30,356 nucleotides of DNA from JBPCOI01 sp051000395 (GTDB taxonomy: Bacteria > Actinomycetota > Actinomycetes > Mycobacteriales > Jatrophihabitantaceae). The notes under the pieces were generated by a model. The model did not search any database. It had not been told where the DNA came from and worked only from the letters and a program-made list of their open reading frames with translations. Every line of letters starts with the position of its first letter. The stretch's first letter is position 1. This document shows, piece after piece, positions 1 through 8,287 of this stretch. The position numbers and the translations under genes were made by a program. The stretch is taken from positions 1 to 30,356 of the forward strand of contig JBPCOI010000055.1 of assembly GCA_051000395.1 (NCBI GenBank). Reading direction: 5' to 3'.

Positions 1-531
1 GACGGCGACGGCCAACGCGCCGCCGCTGCGCGCCACGGCGAAGCTCACCAGCGGCGCACCGCCGAGTGCGGCGAACCAGCGCAGCGGTGACTCGGACTGG
101 CTGAACGCGAGCCGACCCCACGGGAAGCCGCCGAAGGGCAGCCGGTCCCGCAGCGCCTCCTGCAACACCCACGCGCAGGCGACCCAGACCGGGGCGAGCG
201 GCAGCCGCTGCACGAGCACCAGCACGGCGCCCAGGCCAGCGCAGAACACCGCCTCGGCTGCGGCCAGCAGCAGCCAGGGTGCGGCGCCCACGAACACACC
301 GGTCCAGCGCAGCAGCGGGACGAAGAACGCCAATCCGTAGAGCAGGCCCAGCCACGCGCCCGAACGCGGGCGGCGACCGTCCACCGCGACGGACAGCCCC
401 GCTACGCTGACGAGCGCCAGCGGCCACATCCCGAAACGCGGGAAGGCCAGCACGCCGAGCAGCCCGGACCCCACTGCCGCCGGCGCGGCCCACCGGGTGC
501 GGAACACCGGGAGGGCGTCGCGGGGGGGCAT
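1..531 (-). CDS. lnt: Apolipoprotein N-acyltransferase, N-terminal part (cut by window edge)
   Basis: This is the first 177 codons of a polytopic membrane protein that runs off the left edge. Lnt adds the third, amide-linked acyl chain to the N-terminal cysteine of lipoproteins at the outer face of the cytoplasmic membrane. The visible part is a series of hydrophobic helices joined by short Arg/Pro loops (for example LLGVLAFPRFGMWPLALVSV, then WLGLLYGLAFFVPLLRW). It then shows the Lnt-typical stretch with ALRDRLPFGGFPWGRLAFSQ near residues 124-143. The catalytic nitrilase domain with Glu-Lys-Cys lies outside the window, so activity cannot be judged. The ATG at 529-531 is the first plausible start; no strong ribosome site is visible. 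It follows the amidohydrolase gene on the same strand with a gap of about 43 bases, so the two may be co-transcribed. Family call is firm from the FGGFPWG region. Confidence 0.88.
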   Translation of the reverse strand, partial: MPPRDALPVFRTRWAAPAAVGSGLLGVLAFPRFGMWPLALVSVAGLSVAVDGRRPRSGAWLGLLYGLAFFVPLLRWTGVFVGAAPWLLLAAAEAVFCAGLGAVLVLVQRLPLAPVWVACAWVLQEALRDRLPFGGFPWGRLAFSQSESPLRWFAALGGAPLVSFAVARSGGALAVAV

Positions 532-574
532 CGTCCCAGTATCGCCGCGGCCGGCACGCCTCGGGCTGCCCCTC

Positions 575-2140
575 TCAGCCACCGCCGAGACCGCCCGCGT
601 CATAGATCCGCACACCACGCCGGACCGTCGCCATACAGCTCGGCAGTTCGGTGCCGGGCGTGAGGAGCGGAAGTCCCGCAACAGCGGCGCGTGGATCGGC
701 GCTCTCCTCGGGCGCACCCCCATCGCCGGCGTGCCACACCGCGAACGTCGCCGGGGCGCCCTGGACGAGGGTCCCCTCCCCGTCCCGCCGAGCGGCGCGC
801 CACCCGCCGAGGGTGTGCGCCGTGAAGGCCGATCGCAGGCTGATCGCCGCGCCGGCATCGGACGGGTACGCGGCTGCTCGGACCGCGGCCCAGGGTCCGA
901 GCGCGGTGACGGGCGCGTCCGAGCCGAACGCCAGCGGCACGCCTGCCGCAGCCAGCTCGGCGAAACGGTTCAGCTCCCGGGCCCGCGGGGCGCCGAGCCG
1001 GTCGGCGTACATCCCCGCCGGACCGCCCCAGGTGGCGTCGAAGACGGGCTGCATCGAGGCGAGCAGCCCGCTTGCGGCAAGGCGGCGCGGGTCGCGGACC
1101 AGCTCCGCGTGCTCGAGGCGATGCCCCGCGCCACCGCGCCGTCCGAGCCGCGCGGCAGCGAGCTCGGCGGCCGTGATCACCTGGTCGACCGCTGCGTCCC
1201 CGATCGCATGGAAGCCGGCCTGCAGGCCCGCCTCGGCGCACCGCACGACGTGCTCGGCGACGTCGGCGGTGTCGAAGCGCAACGTGCCGCAGCTGTCGCG
1301 GCGATCGGCGTACGGCTCACTCAAGGCGGCGGTGTGCGAGCCGAGCGACCCGTCGCAGAACAGATCACCGCCCGCACCGACGGCCCCGAGCTCGCGCGCG
1401 GCGTCGATACCGAAAAGCTCGCCCCAGTAGCCGATCACCTCCGGCAGCGGTTCCGCGGCGCCCAGCGCGAGCAGCGTGCGCAGGTCCTCGGCTCCGGAGA
1501 TCGCCGGGCCGGCCATCTCGTGCACGCAGGCGATCCCGAGGGACGCAGCGTGCCGCAAAGCGAGCCGCTGGGCGTCGCGGATCTGGCCCACGCTGAGCGA
1601 CGCGTTCGCAGCCGTGCGGACGGCGTCGTGGGCGTCACGGGTGAGCCAGCCGTCGGTTCGGTAGCCCGCCAGCTCGCCGAGCGAGGGCACGGCGGCCATC
1701 AGCGCGGAGGACACCACGGCCGAATGCACGTCCACCCGCGCCAGGTACACGGCGCCGCCGTAGCCGGCCCGGTTCAGCTCGGCTGCCGTCGGCGGACGTC
1801 GCTCCGGCCAGCCCGTCTCGTCCCACCCGCTGCCGAGAATCGGCCGGCCGCGCCCGGCACGCGCCGCTCGTTCGACGCGCTCGAGCAGCTCGGCGAGGCT
1901 GGCCACATCGGACAGACCCAGGCCGCCCAGCGCGAGCCCGGTCGCGGTGGTGTGGACGTGCGCGTCGACGAAGGCCGGTGTCACATAGGCGCCGTCGAGG
2001 TCGACGAGCTGCACGCCGGCGGGCGTTGCGGTGCGCTCCTCGTGACCGACCCAGGCGAGACGGCCGTCCTCGACGAGCAGGGCCGTCGCATCCTGATCGG
2101 TGCCAGTGAAGATCGCCCCGTTGCGGTAGAGGGTGCGCAC
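575..2140 (-). CDS. YtcJ-like metal-dependent amidohydrolase (amidohydrolase family 3)
   Basis: A 521-residue protein of the amidohydrolase superfamily, YtcJ/LAF3 branch, which hydrolyses amide or ester bonds of small molecules in the cytosol with a bound metal. The substrate cannot be read from sequence. An N-terminal beta-sandwich part (YRNGAIFTGTD, VEDGRLAWVG) leads to the metal motif VDAHVH with the HxH pair at residues 61-63. Further metal and barrel-end signatures follow: FHAIGDAAVD, HRLEHAELV and FGSDAPVTALGPW. The C-terminal strand set (LVQGAPATFAVW) closes the sandwich. Length is usual for the family (about 500-550). The start is GTG at 2138-2140. The gene is divergent from a LacI-type regulator with a 69-base gap, which suggests, but does not prove, control by that regulator. 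It precedes lnt on the same strand. Confidence 0.9.
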   Translation of the reverse strand: MRTLYRNGAIFTGTDQDATALLVEDGRLAWVGHEERTATPAGVQLVDLDGAYVTPAFVDAHVHTTATGLALGGLGLSDVASLAELLERVERAARAGRGRPILGSGWDETGWPERRPPTAAELNRAGYGGAVYLARVDVHSAVVSSALMAAVPSLGELAGYRTDGWLTRDAHDAVRTAANASLSVGQIRDAQRLALRHAASLGIACVHEMAGPAISGAEDLRTLLALGAAEPLPEVIGYWGELFGIDAARELGAVGAGGDLFCDGSLGSHTAALSEPYADRRDSCGTLRFDTADVAEHVVRCAEAGLQAGFHAIGDAAVDQVITAAELAAARLGRRGGAGHRLEHAELVRDPRRLAASGLLASMQPVFDATWGGPAGMYADRLGAPRARELNRFAELAAAGVPLAFGSDAPVTALGPWAAVRAAAYPSDAGAAISLRSAFTAHTLGGWRAARRDGEGTLVQGAPATFAVWHAGDGGAPEESADPRAAVAGLPLLTPGTELPSCMATVRRGVRIYDAGGLGGG

Positions 2141-2167
2141 GGAGCAGAGTCTGCCAGCGACAGCGGT

Positions 2168-2182
2168 AGCGTTTACGGCGCT
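2168..2182. promoter_or_regulatory. Candidate LacI-type operator in the divergent amidohydrolase/lacI gap
   Basis: The 69-base gap between the divergent starts holds AGCGTTTACGGCGCT, with perfect 4-base arms AGCG/CGCT around a 7-base centre. LacI-family operators are short palindromes and regulators often bind beside their own gene, so this is the best candidate. The arms are short and such matches arise by chance in GC-rich DNA. Confidence 0.25.
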
Positions 2183-2209
2183 CCCGACCGCAGAGCCGAC
2201 AAGGCGGGC

Positions 2210-3232
2210 ATGGTCACCAGCATCGAGGACGTCGCGCGGCTGGCCGGGGTATCGATCGCCACGGTCTCGCGAGCGCTGCGCGGGCTGCCCGACGTCGCGC
2301 CCGCCACCCGGGACCGGGTTGTCGAGGCCGCTGCCCAGCTCGACTACGTCGCCTCGCCGTTCGCCGCGCGACTGGCCAGTGGCCGCACCGCGACCGTCGG
2401 TGTCGTCGTGCCGTTCGTCAACCGCTGGTTCTTCGCGGAGGTCATCGGCACCGTCGAGACCGCGTTGCGCCGGGCTGGCTACGACCTGCTGCTATACAAC
2501 CTCGGCGACGAAGCGGGCCGGGCCCGGTTCTTCGACGTCATGCCGATGCGCAAGCGCGTCGACGCGGTGCTCGTGGCCAGCCTGGTGCTCAGCGACGAGG
2601 AGTTCGACGCCCTGTCGGCGCTGAAGCGGCCGGTCGGTCTGCTCGGGCTGCAGCGGCCCGGCTTCCTGTCCGCCCGCATCGACGACGTCGGCGGCGCGCG
2701 GCAGGCCGTGAGCCACCTGCTCGAGTTGGGCCACCGCCGGATCGCACTCATCGGCGGCGACACCGCCGACCCGATGCGCTTCACCCCGCCGCTGCACCGG
2801 CGCGACGGCTACCGCGACGCGTTGCGCGCGGCGGGCGTCGAGCCGGACCCCGCCCTCGAGGTGCTCGGCTACTTCACCGTCGACGGCGGAAGCGAGGCGA
2901 CGCAACGTTTGCTCGCGGTGCCCGAACGTCCCAGTGCGCTGTTCGCCGAGAGCGACGAGATGGCCTATGGGGCGCTGGGCACGCTGCGCCGGGCCGGACT
3001 GCGCGTGCCCGAGGACGTCGCGGTCATCGGTTTCGACGACCACGCCAACGCGCAGCTGATGGACCTGTCCACCGTCCGCCAGCCGGTGGCCGAACAGGCG
3101 CTGGACATCACCACCCGGCTGCTGAGCGTGGTCGCCGCCGGGGGCGAGGCCGACGGTGTCTCGGTGGTCCTGCCCACGCAGCTGGTCGTGCGTGGCAGCA
3201 CCGACGCGAGCCGGACGGTGTACCGGCCGTGA
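2210..3232 (+). CDS. LacI/GalR-family transcriptional regulator
   Basis: A 340-residue repressor-type regulator of standard LacI length. Residues 1-50 form the helix-turn-helix and hinge (EDVARLAGVSIATVSRALRG). The rest is a periplasmic-binding-protein fold for a small ligand, with signatures VGVVVPFVNRWFFAEVI, LGHRRIALIGGD, RRDGYRDALRAAGV, PSALFAESDEMAYGAL and VAVIGFDDH. ATG at 2210 is chosen because it sits immediately before the helix-turn-helix. The frame stays open far upstream, but only as an antisense shadow of the amidohydrolase. It overlaps the exonuclease start by 4 bases (GTGA), so the two are translationally coupled. It may control the divergent amidohydrolase gene. The ligand is unknown; sugars or nucleosides are usual for the family. 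Confidence 0.93.
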   Translation: MVTSIEDVARLAGVSIATVSRALRGLPDVAPATRDRVVEAAAQLDYVASPFAARLASGRTATVGVVVPFVNRWFFAEVIGTVETALRRAGYDLLLYNLGDEAGRARFFDVMPMRKRVDAVLVASLVLSDEEFDALSALKRPVGLLGLQRPGFLSARIDDVGGARQAVSHLLELGHRRIALIGGDTADPMRFTPPLHRRDGYRDALRAAGVEPDPALEVLGYFTVDGGSEATQRLLAVPERPSALFAESDEMAYGALGTLRRAGLRVPEDVAVIGFDDHANAQLMDLSTVRQPVAEQALDITTRLLSVVAAGGEADGVSVVLPTQLVVRGSTDASRTVYRP

Positions 3233-4137
3233 CGCTGATGCTGGTGGACGCCGCGAACCTCTACTTCCGCGCGTACTACGCCCTGCCGGAGTCGTTGACC
3301 GCGCCGGACGGCCGCCCGGTCAACGCGATCCGCGGATACCTGGACATGACTGCGGCGCTGCTCGAGCGGCGGCGACCCACCCGGCACGTCGCCTGCCTGG
3401 ACGCCGACTGGCGCCCCGCGTTCCGGGTCGAGCTGGTGCCCTCCTACAAGGCGCATCGGGTGGCCGACGACGGCGGCGAGCAGATCCCGGACACCCTCGC
3501 GCCGCAGGTCCCGCTACTGCTCGACGTGCTCGCCGCGTTCGGGCTCTGCACGGCCGGGGCGAGCGGGTTCGAGGCCGACGACGTGATCGCCACGCTGGCC
3601 TCGCGCGATGCGGACAGCGTCGAGATCGTCAGCGGCGACCGTGACCTGCTGGCCCTGGCCACCGAGCGGATAACCGTCCTCTACACCGGGAAAGGCATCG
3701 CCAAGCTTGCCGTGACGGGACCGGACGAGGTCCGCGAACGCTACGGCGTCACTGCCGAGCGCTACCCGGATTTCGCTGTCCTGCGCGGTGATCCCAGCGA
3801 CGGGCTGCCCGGCGTTCCCGGAGTGGGCGAGAAGACCGCCGCGGCGCTGGTCTCCCGTTTCGGCTCGGTGGAGTCGATCGTCGAAGCGGCATTAGCGGGC
3901 GACGACGGCTTCCCCGCCGGTGCTGCCGCCAGGGTGCGGACGGCCCGCGAATACCTCGCCGTGGCACCGGCTGCGGTGCGTGCTCGACTGGACGTGCCCG
4001 TCGACGACCTGGACGACGCACTCCCGAGCGCACCGCGCGATCCCGAGGCGCTCGCCACGCTGGTGGACAGCCTCGGCATCGACACCTCGGTACGCCGGCT
4101 GCAGGCAGCCGTCGTCGCGGCCCGTTCCGGCCGGTGA
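3229..4137 (+). CDS. 5'-3' exonuclease, PolA N-terminal-like (Rv2090 type)
   Basis: A stand-alone 5'-nuclease of 302 residues, like the N-terminal domain of DNA polymerase I but without the polymerase. Such enzymes remove flap or RNA-primer structures during replication and repair. Metal-binding acidic residues appear in MLVDAANLYFRAYYAL, FEADDVIATLA and VSGDRDLLALA. The helix-hairpin-helix DNA-binding motif is seen in LPGVPGVGEKTAAALVSRFGS. The GTG start at 3229 overlaps the lacI stop in a GTGA arrangement; an in-frame ATG lies at 3238, just before the first conserved Asp, and is an alternative. In Mycobacterium the orthologue Rv2090 likewise sits beside the DUF4333 membrane protein and helY, supporting the assignment. 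It converges on the DUF4333 gene, with a hairpin between them. Confidence 0.9.
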   Translation: MTLMLVDAANLYFRAYYALPESLTAPDGRPVNAIRGYLDMTAALLERRRPTRHVACLDADWRPAFRVELVPSYKAHRVADDGGEQIPDTLAPQVPLLLDVLAAFGLCTAGASGFEADDVIATLASRDADSVEIVSGDRDLLALATERITVLYTGKGIAKLAVTGPDEVRERYGVTAERYPDFAVLRGDPSDGLPGVPGVGEKTAAALVSRFGSVESIVEAALAGDDGFPAGAAARVRTAREYLAVAPAAVRARLDVPVDDLDDALPSAPRDPEALATLVDSLGIDTSVRRLQAAVVAARSGR

Positions 4138-4139
4138 GC

Positions 4140-4160
4140 CGCGCCGACCCGAGCGGCGCG
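4140..4160. terminator. Hairpin between convergent genes, likely bidirectional terminator
   Basis: The short gap between the convergent exonuclease and DUF4333 genes holds arms CGCGCCG and CGGCGCG (7 bp, all G/C) around the 7-base loop ACCCGAG. No T-run follows on either strand. Position between two converging genes supports a termination role; GC-only hairpins without a U-tract are common in actinobacteria. Confidence 0.5.
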
Positions 4161-4165
4161 CACGT

Positions 4166-5359
4166 TCAGCCCTGGCTGACCTGGTAACCGCCGCTGCCGT
4201 CGGTCAGCTTCACGGTGAACGTGGCGCCATTGGCGCCGGTGCAGGTGAACGTCTTGCCCTTGGTGATCGTGATGTTCGAGCCGCCGTTGCACGTCACGTT
4301 CGACGCCGAGAACTGCGTGGTGATGTAGCGCTCCACCGCGGAGTGGCTCAGGCTCTTGGTGACCAGATAGCCGGGTTTCCACAACAGCACGATGAGCAAC
4401 GCGGCGATCACCAGCACGCCGACGCCGATCGTGGACAGCAGCAGACCCTTGCCCTTCTTCGGCGGCCGGTCCGTCCCCTGCTCCGCTGCGTACGGCGACT
4501 GCTGGCCGTATCCCTGCTGGCCGTACTGCTGCTCGCCGTACTGCTGCCCGTAGCCTTGCCGACCGTATTGCTGCTCGCCGTACTGCTGCCCGTACCCCTG
4601 CTGGCCGTACTGGCCGTAACCCTGCTGGGCCCGTTGGTGTTCGCCGTACTGCTGCTGCCCGTAAGCCTGCTGGCCCTGTTGGTGTTCGCCGTACTGCTGC
4701 TGTCCGTAGCCCGGCTGTCCGTAGCCCGGCTGCGCGTAGTCCGGCTGACCCGGCTGGCCGTAGCCGGCCTGGCCCGCAGCCGGCGGGTAGGGCGACGGCG
4801 CCGGCCGGTAACCCGACGGCGAGGCGTAGCCGGGCGGCTGCGACCAGGGCGTAGCCGAACTCTGGGCCGGGTCCTGCTCATAGCGTCCGGCCTGCTCGCT
4901 CGCCGCGGGTACGGCAGGAAACACGCTCGTGTGCTCTGCGTCCTCATGAGCCTGCCGCGGCTCGACCGGCGGGATGTGCGTGGTGGCCCCCTCCGCCCAC
5001 GAACCGGCGGGCTGACCGGCGACGTTCCACGGATGCGCGGAGCCCTCCTGCGACGGCTCCTGCTCGCCGTAACCCGGGGGCGGCGACCATTGCTGGGTCG
5101 CGTCCGGGTCGCTCACGTCCTGCCCCGGTCCCGGTCGTGGCGGCTGCTGGCTGCTGGGCTGTTGCTCGCTCCAGCTCTGCTGGTGCTGGTAATCCTGCGC
5201 TGGCGACCACTGTTGCGCCGGTGGCTGCGCGTCGTGTCGCGCCTCCGCGGGGTGGGCGTGTTCCTCTGCGGGGTAGGCGCGCTCCTCCGGCCGCTGCTCG
5301 GCGTGCGGTTGCTGCGCGTCCTGCGGCGCCTGTCCACCGTGCTCGTCCTGCTCGCTCAT
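4166..5359 (-). CDS. DUF4333 membrane protein with long Gln/Tyr/Gly-rich cytoplasmic tail
   Basis: A 397-residue protein in three parts. Residues 1 to about 295 are low complexity and charged at first (EDEHGG-type, Gln/Glu/His/Pro rich), then a Tyr-Gly-Gln repeat field (YGQQQYGEHQ, QGYGQQYGEQQYG). Next come a short basic stretch (RPPKKGKG) and one membrane helix (STIGVGVLVIAALLIVLLW). The last about 80 residues are a DUF4333 domain with two cysteines (NVTCNGG, TFTCTG) that could form a disulfide outside the cell. The helix after a basic stretch predicts the tail is cytoplasmic. The start at 5359 (MSEQDEHGG) is preferred over an in-frame ATG 39 bases upstream. Its place beside helY and the exonuclease matches Rv2091c, a DUF4333 membrane protein. 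Function is unknown; envelope stress or cell-wall roles are only guesses. Confidence 0.85.
   Translation of the reverse strand: MSEQDEHGGQAPQDAQQPHAEQRPEERAYPAEEHAHPAEARHDAQPPAQQWSPAQDYQHQQSWSEQQPSSQQPPRPGPGQDVSDPDATQQWSPPPGYGEQEPSQEGSAHPWNVAGQPAGSWAEGATTHIPPVEPRQAHEDAEHTSVFPAVPAASEQAGRYEQDPAQSSATPWSQPPGYASPSGYRPAPSPYPPAAGQAGYGQPGQPDYAQPGYGQPGYGQQQYGEHQQGQQAYGQQQYGEHQRAQQGYGQYGQQGYGQQYGEQQYGRQGYGQQYGEQQYGQQGYGQQSPYAAEQGTDRPPKKGKGLLLSTIGVGVLVIAALLIVLLWKPGYLVTKSLSHSAVERYITTQFSASNVTCNGGSNITITKGKTFTCTGANGATFTVKLTDGSGGYQVSQG
4495..4770 (-). repeat. Imperfect tandem repeats coding Tyr-Gly-Gln units
   Basis: Degenerate 12-45 base units inside the DUF4333 gene code for repeats such as YGQQQYGEHQ and QGYGQQYGEQQYG. 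The plus strand shows the recurring word CTGCTGGCCGTA and close variants. Units have diverged by synonymous and missense changes, so the peptide pattern has been kept. It is coding repeat, not a CRISPR array or intergenic satellite. Confidence 0.85.
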
Positions 5360-5434
5360 GCGCCACAGGCTACTGCGAAGCGCTGTCCCAGGCAGCACAG
5401 CCCACCGCGCACCGCACGCGTCGCCCGCACCCGT

Positions 5435-8179
5435 TCAGGCCTGCATGCTCTGCGCGACGACGCCCCGGCGGATCGCGGCGGCCGCGGCCCGCGCGCTGGC
5501 GACGACGGGCGGGCTTTCTGGGCCGGCGGCCAACGCAAGCGTCAACTGCTCCAGCAGGTCGAGCAGCTGCTTGCACCAGCGGATGAAATCGCCTGCCGAG
5601 AGTTCCGCGCCCCCGTCCTCGCCGTCGAGGCAGCTGTCCAGGCGGTCACCGCGAGCCCACCGGAAGGCCGCCCACACGAAGCCCAGCTCCGGCTCGCGGC
5701 TCTGCGGCAACCCGAGCGCCTCCTCGGCCGCGACGAGATCGGCCCAGATCATGCTGGTGGCGCGCAACGCGTCGCCGACGGCCACGGACGGCAGGCGGTG
5801 CACGGCATGCTCCTCGCGCCGCGGCTCGTAGACGACACCGGAGACCACTGCGGCCAGTTCGGCAGGGCCTAGCCCGTCCCAGATCCCTCCTCGCAGGCAC
5901 TCCGCGACGAGCAGATCGGACTCCGACCAGATCCGGGCAAGATGTCGACCCGGCGGCGTGGTCTCGTCCGCGGCCAGGTAACCGCGCTCGTCGAGCAGCT
6001 CGCAGATTCGGTCGAACGTTCGACCCAGTGAGCCGGTACGGCCGTCGATGCGGCGATGCAGGTCCGCGTTCTCGCGGTGCAGGCGGTGGTAGCGCTCGGC
6101 CCACCGCGCGTGTTGCTCGCGCTCCGGGCAGCCGTGACAGGGGTGGGCGCGAAGCGCGGACCGCAGCCGCAGCACCTCGCCGTCCGCACCGCCCCCGCCC
6201 CCGCCGGAGCCGGAGCCGGAGTCGCCGCGGTGCCGACGCGGGGCTCCCCCCTGCAGGTCGAGCGCGCGCAGGCTCGCGGCGAGGTCGCGGCGGTCCTGCG
6301 GGGAGCGGTGGTTCACCTGCTTGCTCACCCGCACCCTGCCCAGGACGTCCACCGCGATCGGGAAGTCCACCATCGACAGGCGTCCACCCCAGCGGGCCTC
6401 GGTGACGACGAGCGGCCGCGGATCCTCGCGCGGGTGCAGCCCGGCATCGAGCACCACGGCGAGGCCGGCCCGGCGGCCGGACGGTACGCGGATCACGTCG
6501 CCGGGACGCAACACCTCCAACGACTGCGCGACCCCCGCTCGACGGGCCCGCGCGCCCTCCCGCGAGAGCACCGCTTCGCGCTCGCCGAGGTGGCGCCGCA
6601 GTTGGGCGTAGTCGGCGAAGTCGCCGCGTTCGCAGCGCATCTGCAACTGGTAGTCGTGCAGCGTCGTCTCGTTACGCCTGATCTGGCCGACCATGCCGTT
6701 CACGCCGCGATCGGTCTGGAACTGCGCGAAGGACGAGTCGAGCAGGCCGCGCGCGGCGACGCGTCCCATCTGCCCGACGAGGTTCACCGCCATGTTGTAG
6801 GACGGGCGAAATGACGAGCGCAGCGGATAGGTGCGCGTGGATGCCAGCCCGGCGACGCGCGCCGGGTCGAGTTCCGGACTCCACAGCACTACCGCGTGAC
6901 CCTCGACGTCGATACCGCGACGCCCGGCGCGGCCGGTGAGCTGGGTGTACTCCCCCGGCGTGATGTCCGCGTGCGTCTCCCCGTTGAACTTGGTCAGTCG
7001 CTCGAGCACCACGGTGCGGGCGGGCATGTTGATGCCCAGGGCCAGCGTCTCGGTCGCGAACACCGCGCGCACCAGGCCCCGGACGAACAACTCTTCGACC
7101 GTCTGCTTGAAGATCGGCACCATGCCCGCGTGATGCGCGGCGATCCCGCGCCGCAGCCCGTCGCGCCAGTCCCGGTAGCCGAGCACGTCCAGGTCCTCAG
7201 CCGCGACGGACGCGACGCGCTGCTCCACCAGCGCCGCGATCTGCTCGCGCTCGTCCTCACTCGTCAGCCACAGCCCGGCGTGCAGGCATTGGCGCACCGC
7301 GGCGTCGCAGCCGGCCCTGCTGAAGACGAAGGTGATGGCGGGCAGCAGCCCCTCGCGGTCGAGGCGCTCGATGACGTCCGGGCGGTGCGGCGGACGCCAA
7401 CCCCGCAGCGGGCGCCCACCGTCGCCGCGGCGAAGCGCACCGGGGTCGAGGTAGCGCATCCGCTCGTCGAGGTGACGGCTGAGCGCCGGATCGATGGTCC
7501 GGCCGTCCGCACCGAACAAATCGAACATGCGGCTGCCGACCTGCAGGTGCTGCCACAGTGGCACCGGGCGCTGCTCGTGCACGATCACCTTCGTCTCGCC
7601 GCGCACCGAGACCAGCCACGCGCCGAACTCCTCGGCATTGGACACCGTCGCCGACAGCGAGACCAGCCGCACCGAGGCCGGCAGGTGGATGATCACTTCC
7701 TCCCAGACGGCACCGCGGAAACGGTCACCGAGGTAGTGCACCTCGTCCATCACCACGTAGCCGAGTCCCGCGGCCGCCGTGCTGCCGACGTAGAGCATGT
7801 TGCGCAGCACCTCGGTGGTCATCACCACGACCGACGCGGCGCCGTTGACCGTGTTTTCGCCGGTCAGCAGCCCGACCTGCTCGGCGCCGTGCCGCTGCAC
7901 GAGATCGTGATACTTCTGGTTCGACAGGGCCTTGATCGGCGTGGTGTAGAAGCACTTCTGTCCCGATGCGAGCGCCAGGTGCACGGCGAACTCGCCGACC
8001 ACCGTCTTTCCGGCACCGGTCGGCGCACAGACGAGCACCGAGTAGCCGTCCTCGAGCGCGCGGCAGCCGTCGTCCTGGAACGGGTCGAGCGCGAAGGGGT
8101 AGCCGGACGCGAACTCGTGCAGGGCCGGATATCGCGGCGGCTGCCGCGCGGCGGCGTACCGCTCGCTCGGCGACGACAT
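5435..8179 (-). CDS. helY: Ski2-like DEVH-box helicase HelY
   Basis: A 914-residue superfamily 2 helicase of the Ski2/Mtr4 group. It unwinds RNA or DNA with ATP and is thought to act in RNA processing or decay. Walker A is GAGKT at residues 55-59, motif Ia TTPIKALSNQKY follows, motif II is DEVH at 145-148, motif III is LVSLSATVSN, and the second RecA domain carries LTGRAGRRGID. The C-terminal half has the actinobacterial HelY region with HPCHGCP and ends in a DSHCT domain (SAGDFIRWCKQLLDLLEQL). A Gly/Ser-only linker lies near 6185-6225 and may be flexible. Gene order tatC - YihY gene - helY resembles tatC-helY of Mycobacterium (Rv2093c-Rv2092c) with one gene inserted. No truncation is seen. 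Confidence 0.95.
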   Translation of the reverse strand: MSSPSERYAAARQPPRYPALHEFASGYPFALDPFQDDGCRALEDGYSVLVCAPTGAGKTVVGEFAVHLALASGQKCFYTTPIKALSNQKYHDLVQRHGAEQVGLLTGENTVNGAASVVVMTTEVLRNMLYVGSTAAAGLGYVVMDEVHYLGDRFRGAVWEEVIIHLPASVRLVSLSATVSNAEEFGAWLVSVRGETKVIVHEQRPVPLWQHLQVGSRMFDLFGADGRTIDPALSRHLDERMRYLDPGALRRGDGGRPLRGWRPPHRPDVIERLDREGLLPAITFVFSRAGCDAAVRQCLHAGLWLTSEDEREQIAALVEQRVASVAAEDLDVLGYRDWRDGLRRGIAAHHAGMVPIFKQTVEELFVRGLVRAVFATETLALGINMPARTVVLERLTKFNGETHADITPGEYTQLTGRAGRRGIDVEGHAVVLWSPELDPARVAGLASTRTYPLRSSFRPSYNMAVNLVGQMGRVAARGLLDSSFAQFQTDRGVNGMVGQIRRNETTLHDYQLQMRCERGDFADYAQLRRHLGEREAVLSREGARARRAGVAQSLEVLRPGDVIRVPSGRRAGLAVVLDAGLHPREDPRPLVVTEARWGGRLSMVDFPIAVDVLGRVRVSKQVNHRSPQDRRDLAASLRALDLQGGAPRRHRGDSGSGSGGGGGGADGEVLRLRSALRAHPCHGCPEREQHARWAERYHRLHRENADLHRRIDGRTGSLGRTFDRICELLDERGYLAADETTPPGRHLARIWSESDLLVAECLRGGIWDGLGPAELAAVVSGVVYEPRREEHAVHRLPSVAVGDALRATSMIWADLVAAEEALGLPQSREPELGFVWAAFRWARGDRLDSCLDGEDGGAELSAGDFIRWCKQLLDLLEQLTLALAAGPESPPVVASARAAAAAIRRGVVAQSMQA

Positions 8180-8287
8180 ACCGCTCAGCGTAGGAGGCCG
8201 GCGTCCCCGCGCCTTCGTGGATCACTTTTTCGCGCCTGCTGGCCGGTTGGGCTGTCCGCAACCGGCCACGCGACGCGAAAACGTGGC

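Noticed and set aside
497..2209. Very long open frame continuing upstream of the LacI regulator
   Set aside because: It is antisense to the amidohydrolase, Arg/Gly rich without domain pattern, while the regulator family starts at the helix-turn-helix near 2210.
4495..4770. CRISPR-like periodic repeats
   Set aside because: Units are directly tandem without spacers of fixed length, vary in sequence and lie inside a coding gene.
3920..5872. 650-codon plus-strand frame with a Leu/Val-rich stretch that looks like membrane helices
   Set aside because: The hydrophobic stretch is the complement of the Tyr-Gly-Gln repeat codons of the DUF4333 gene; the frame also crosses into helY antisense and has no family pattern.
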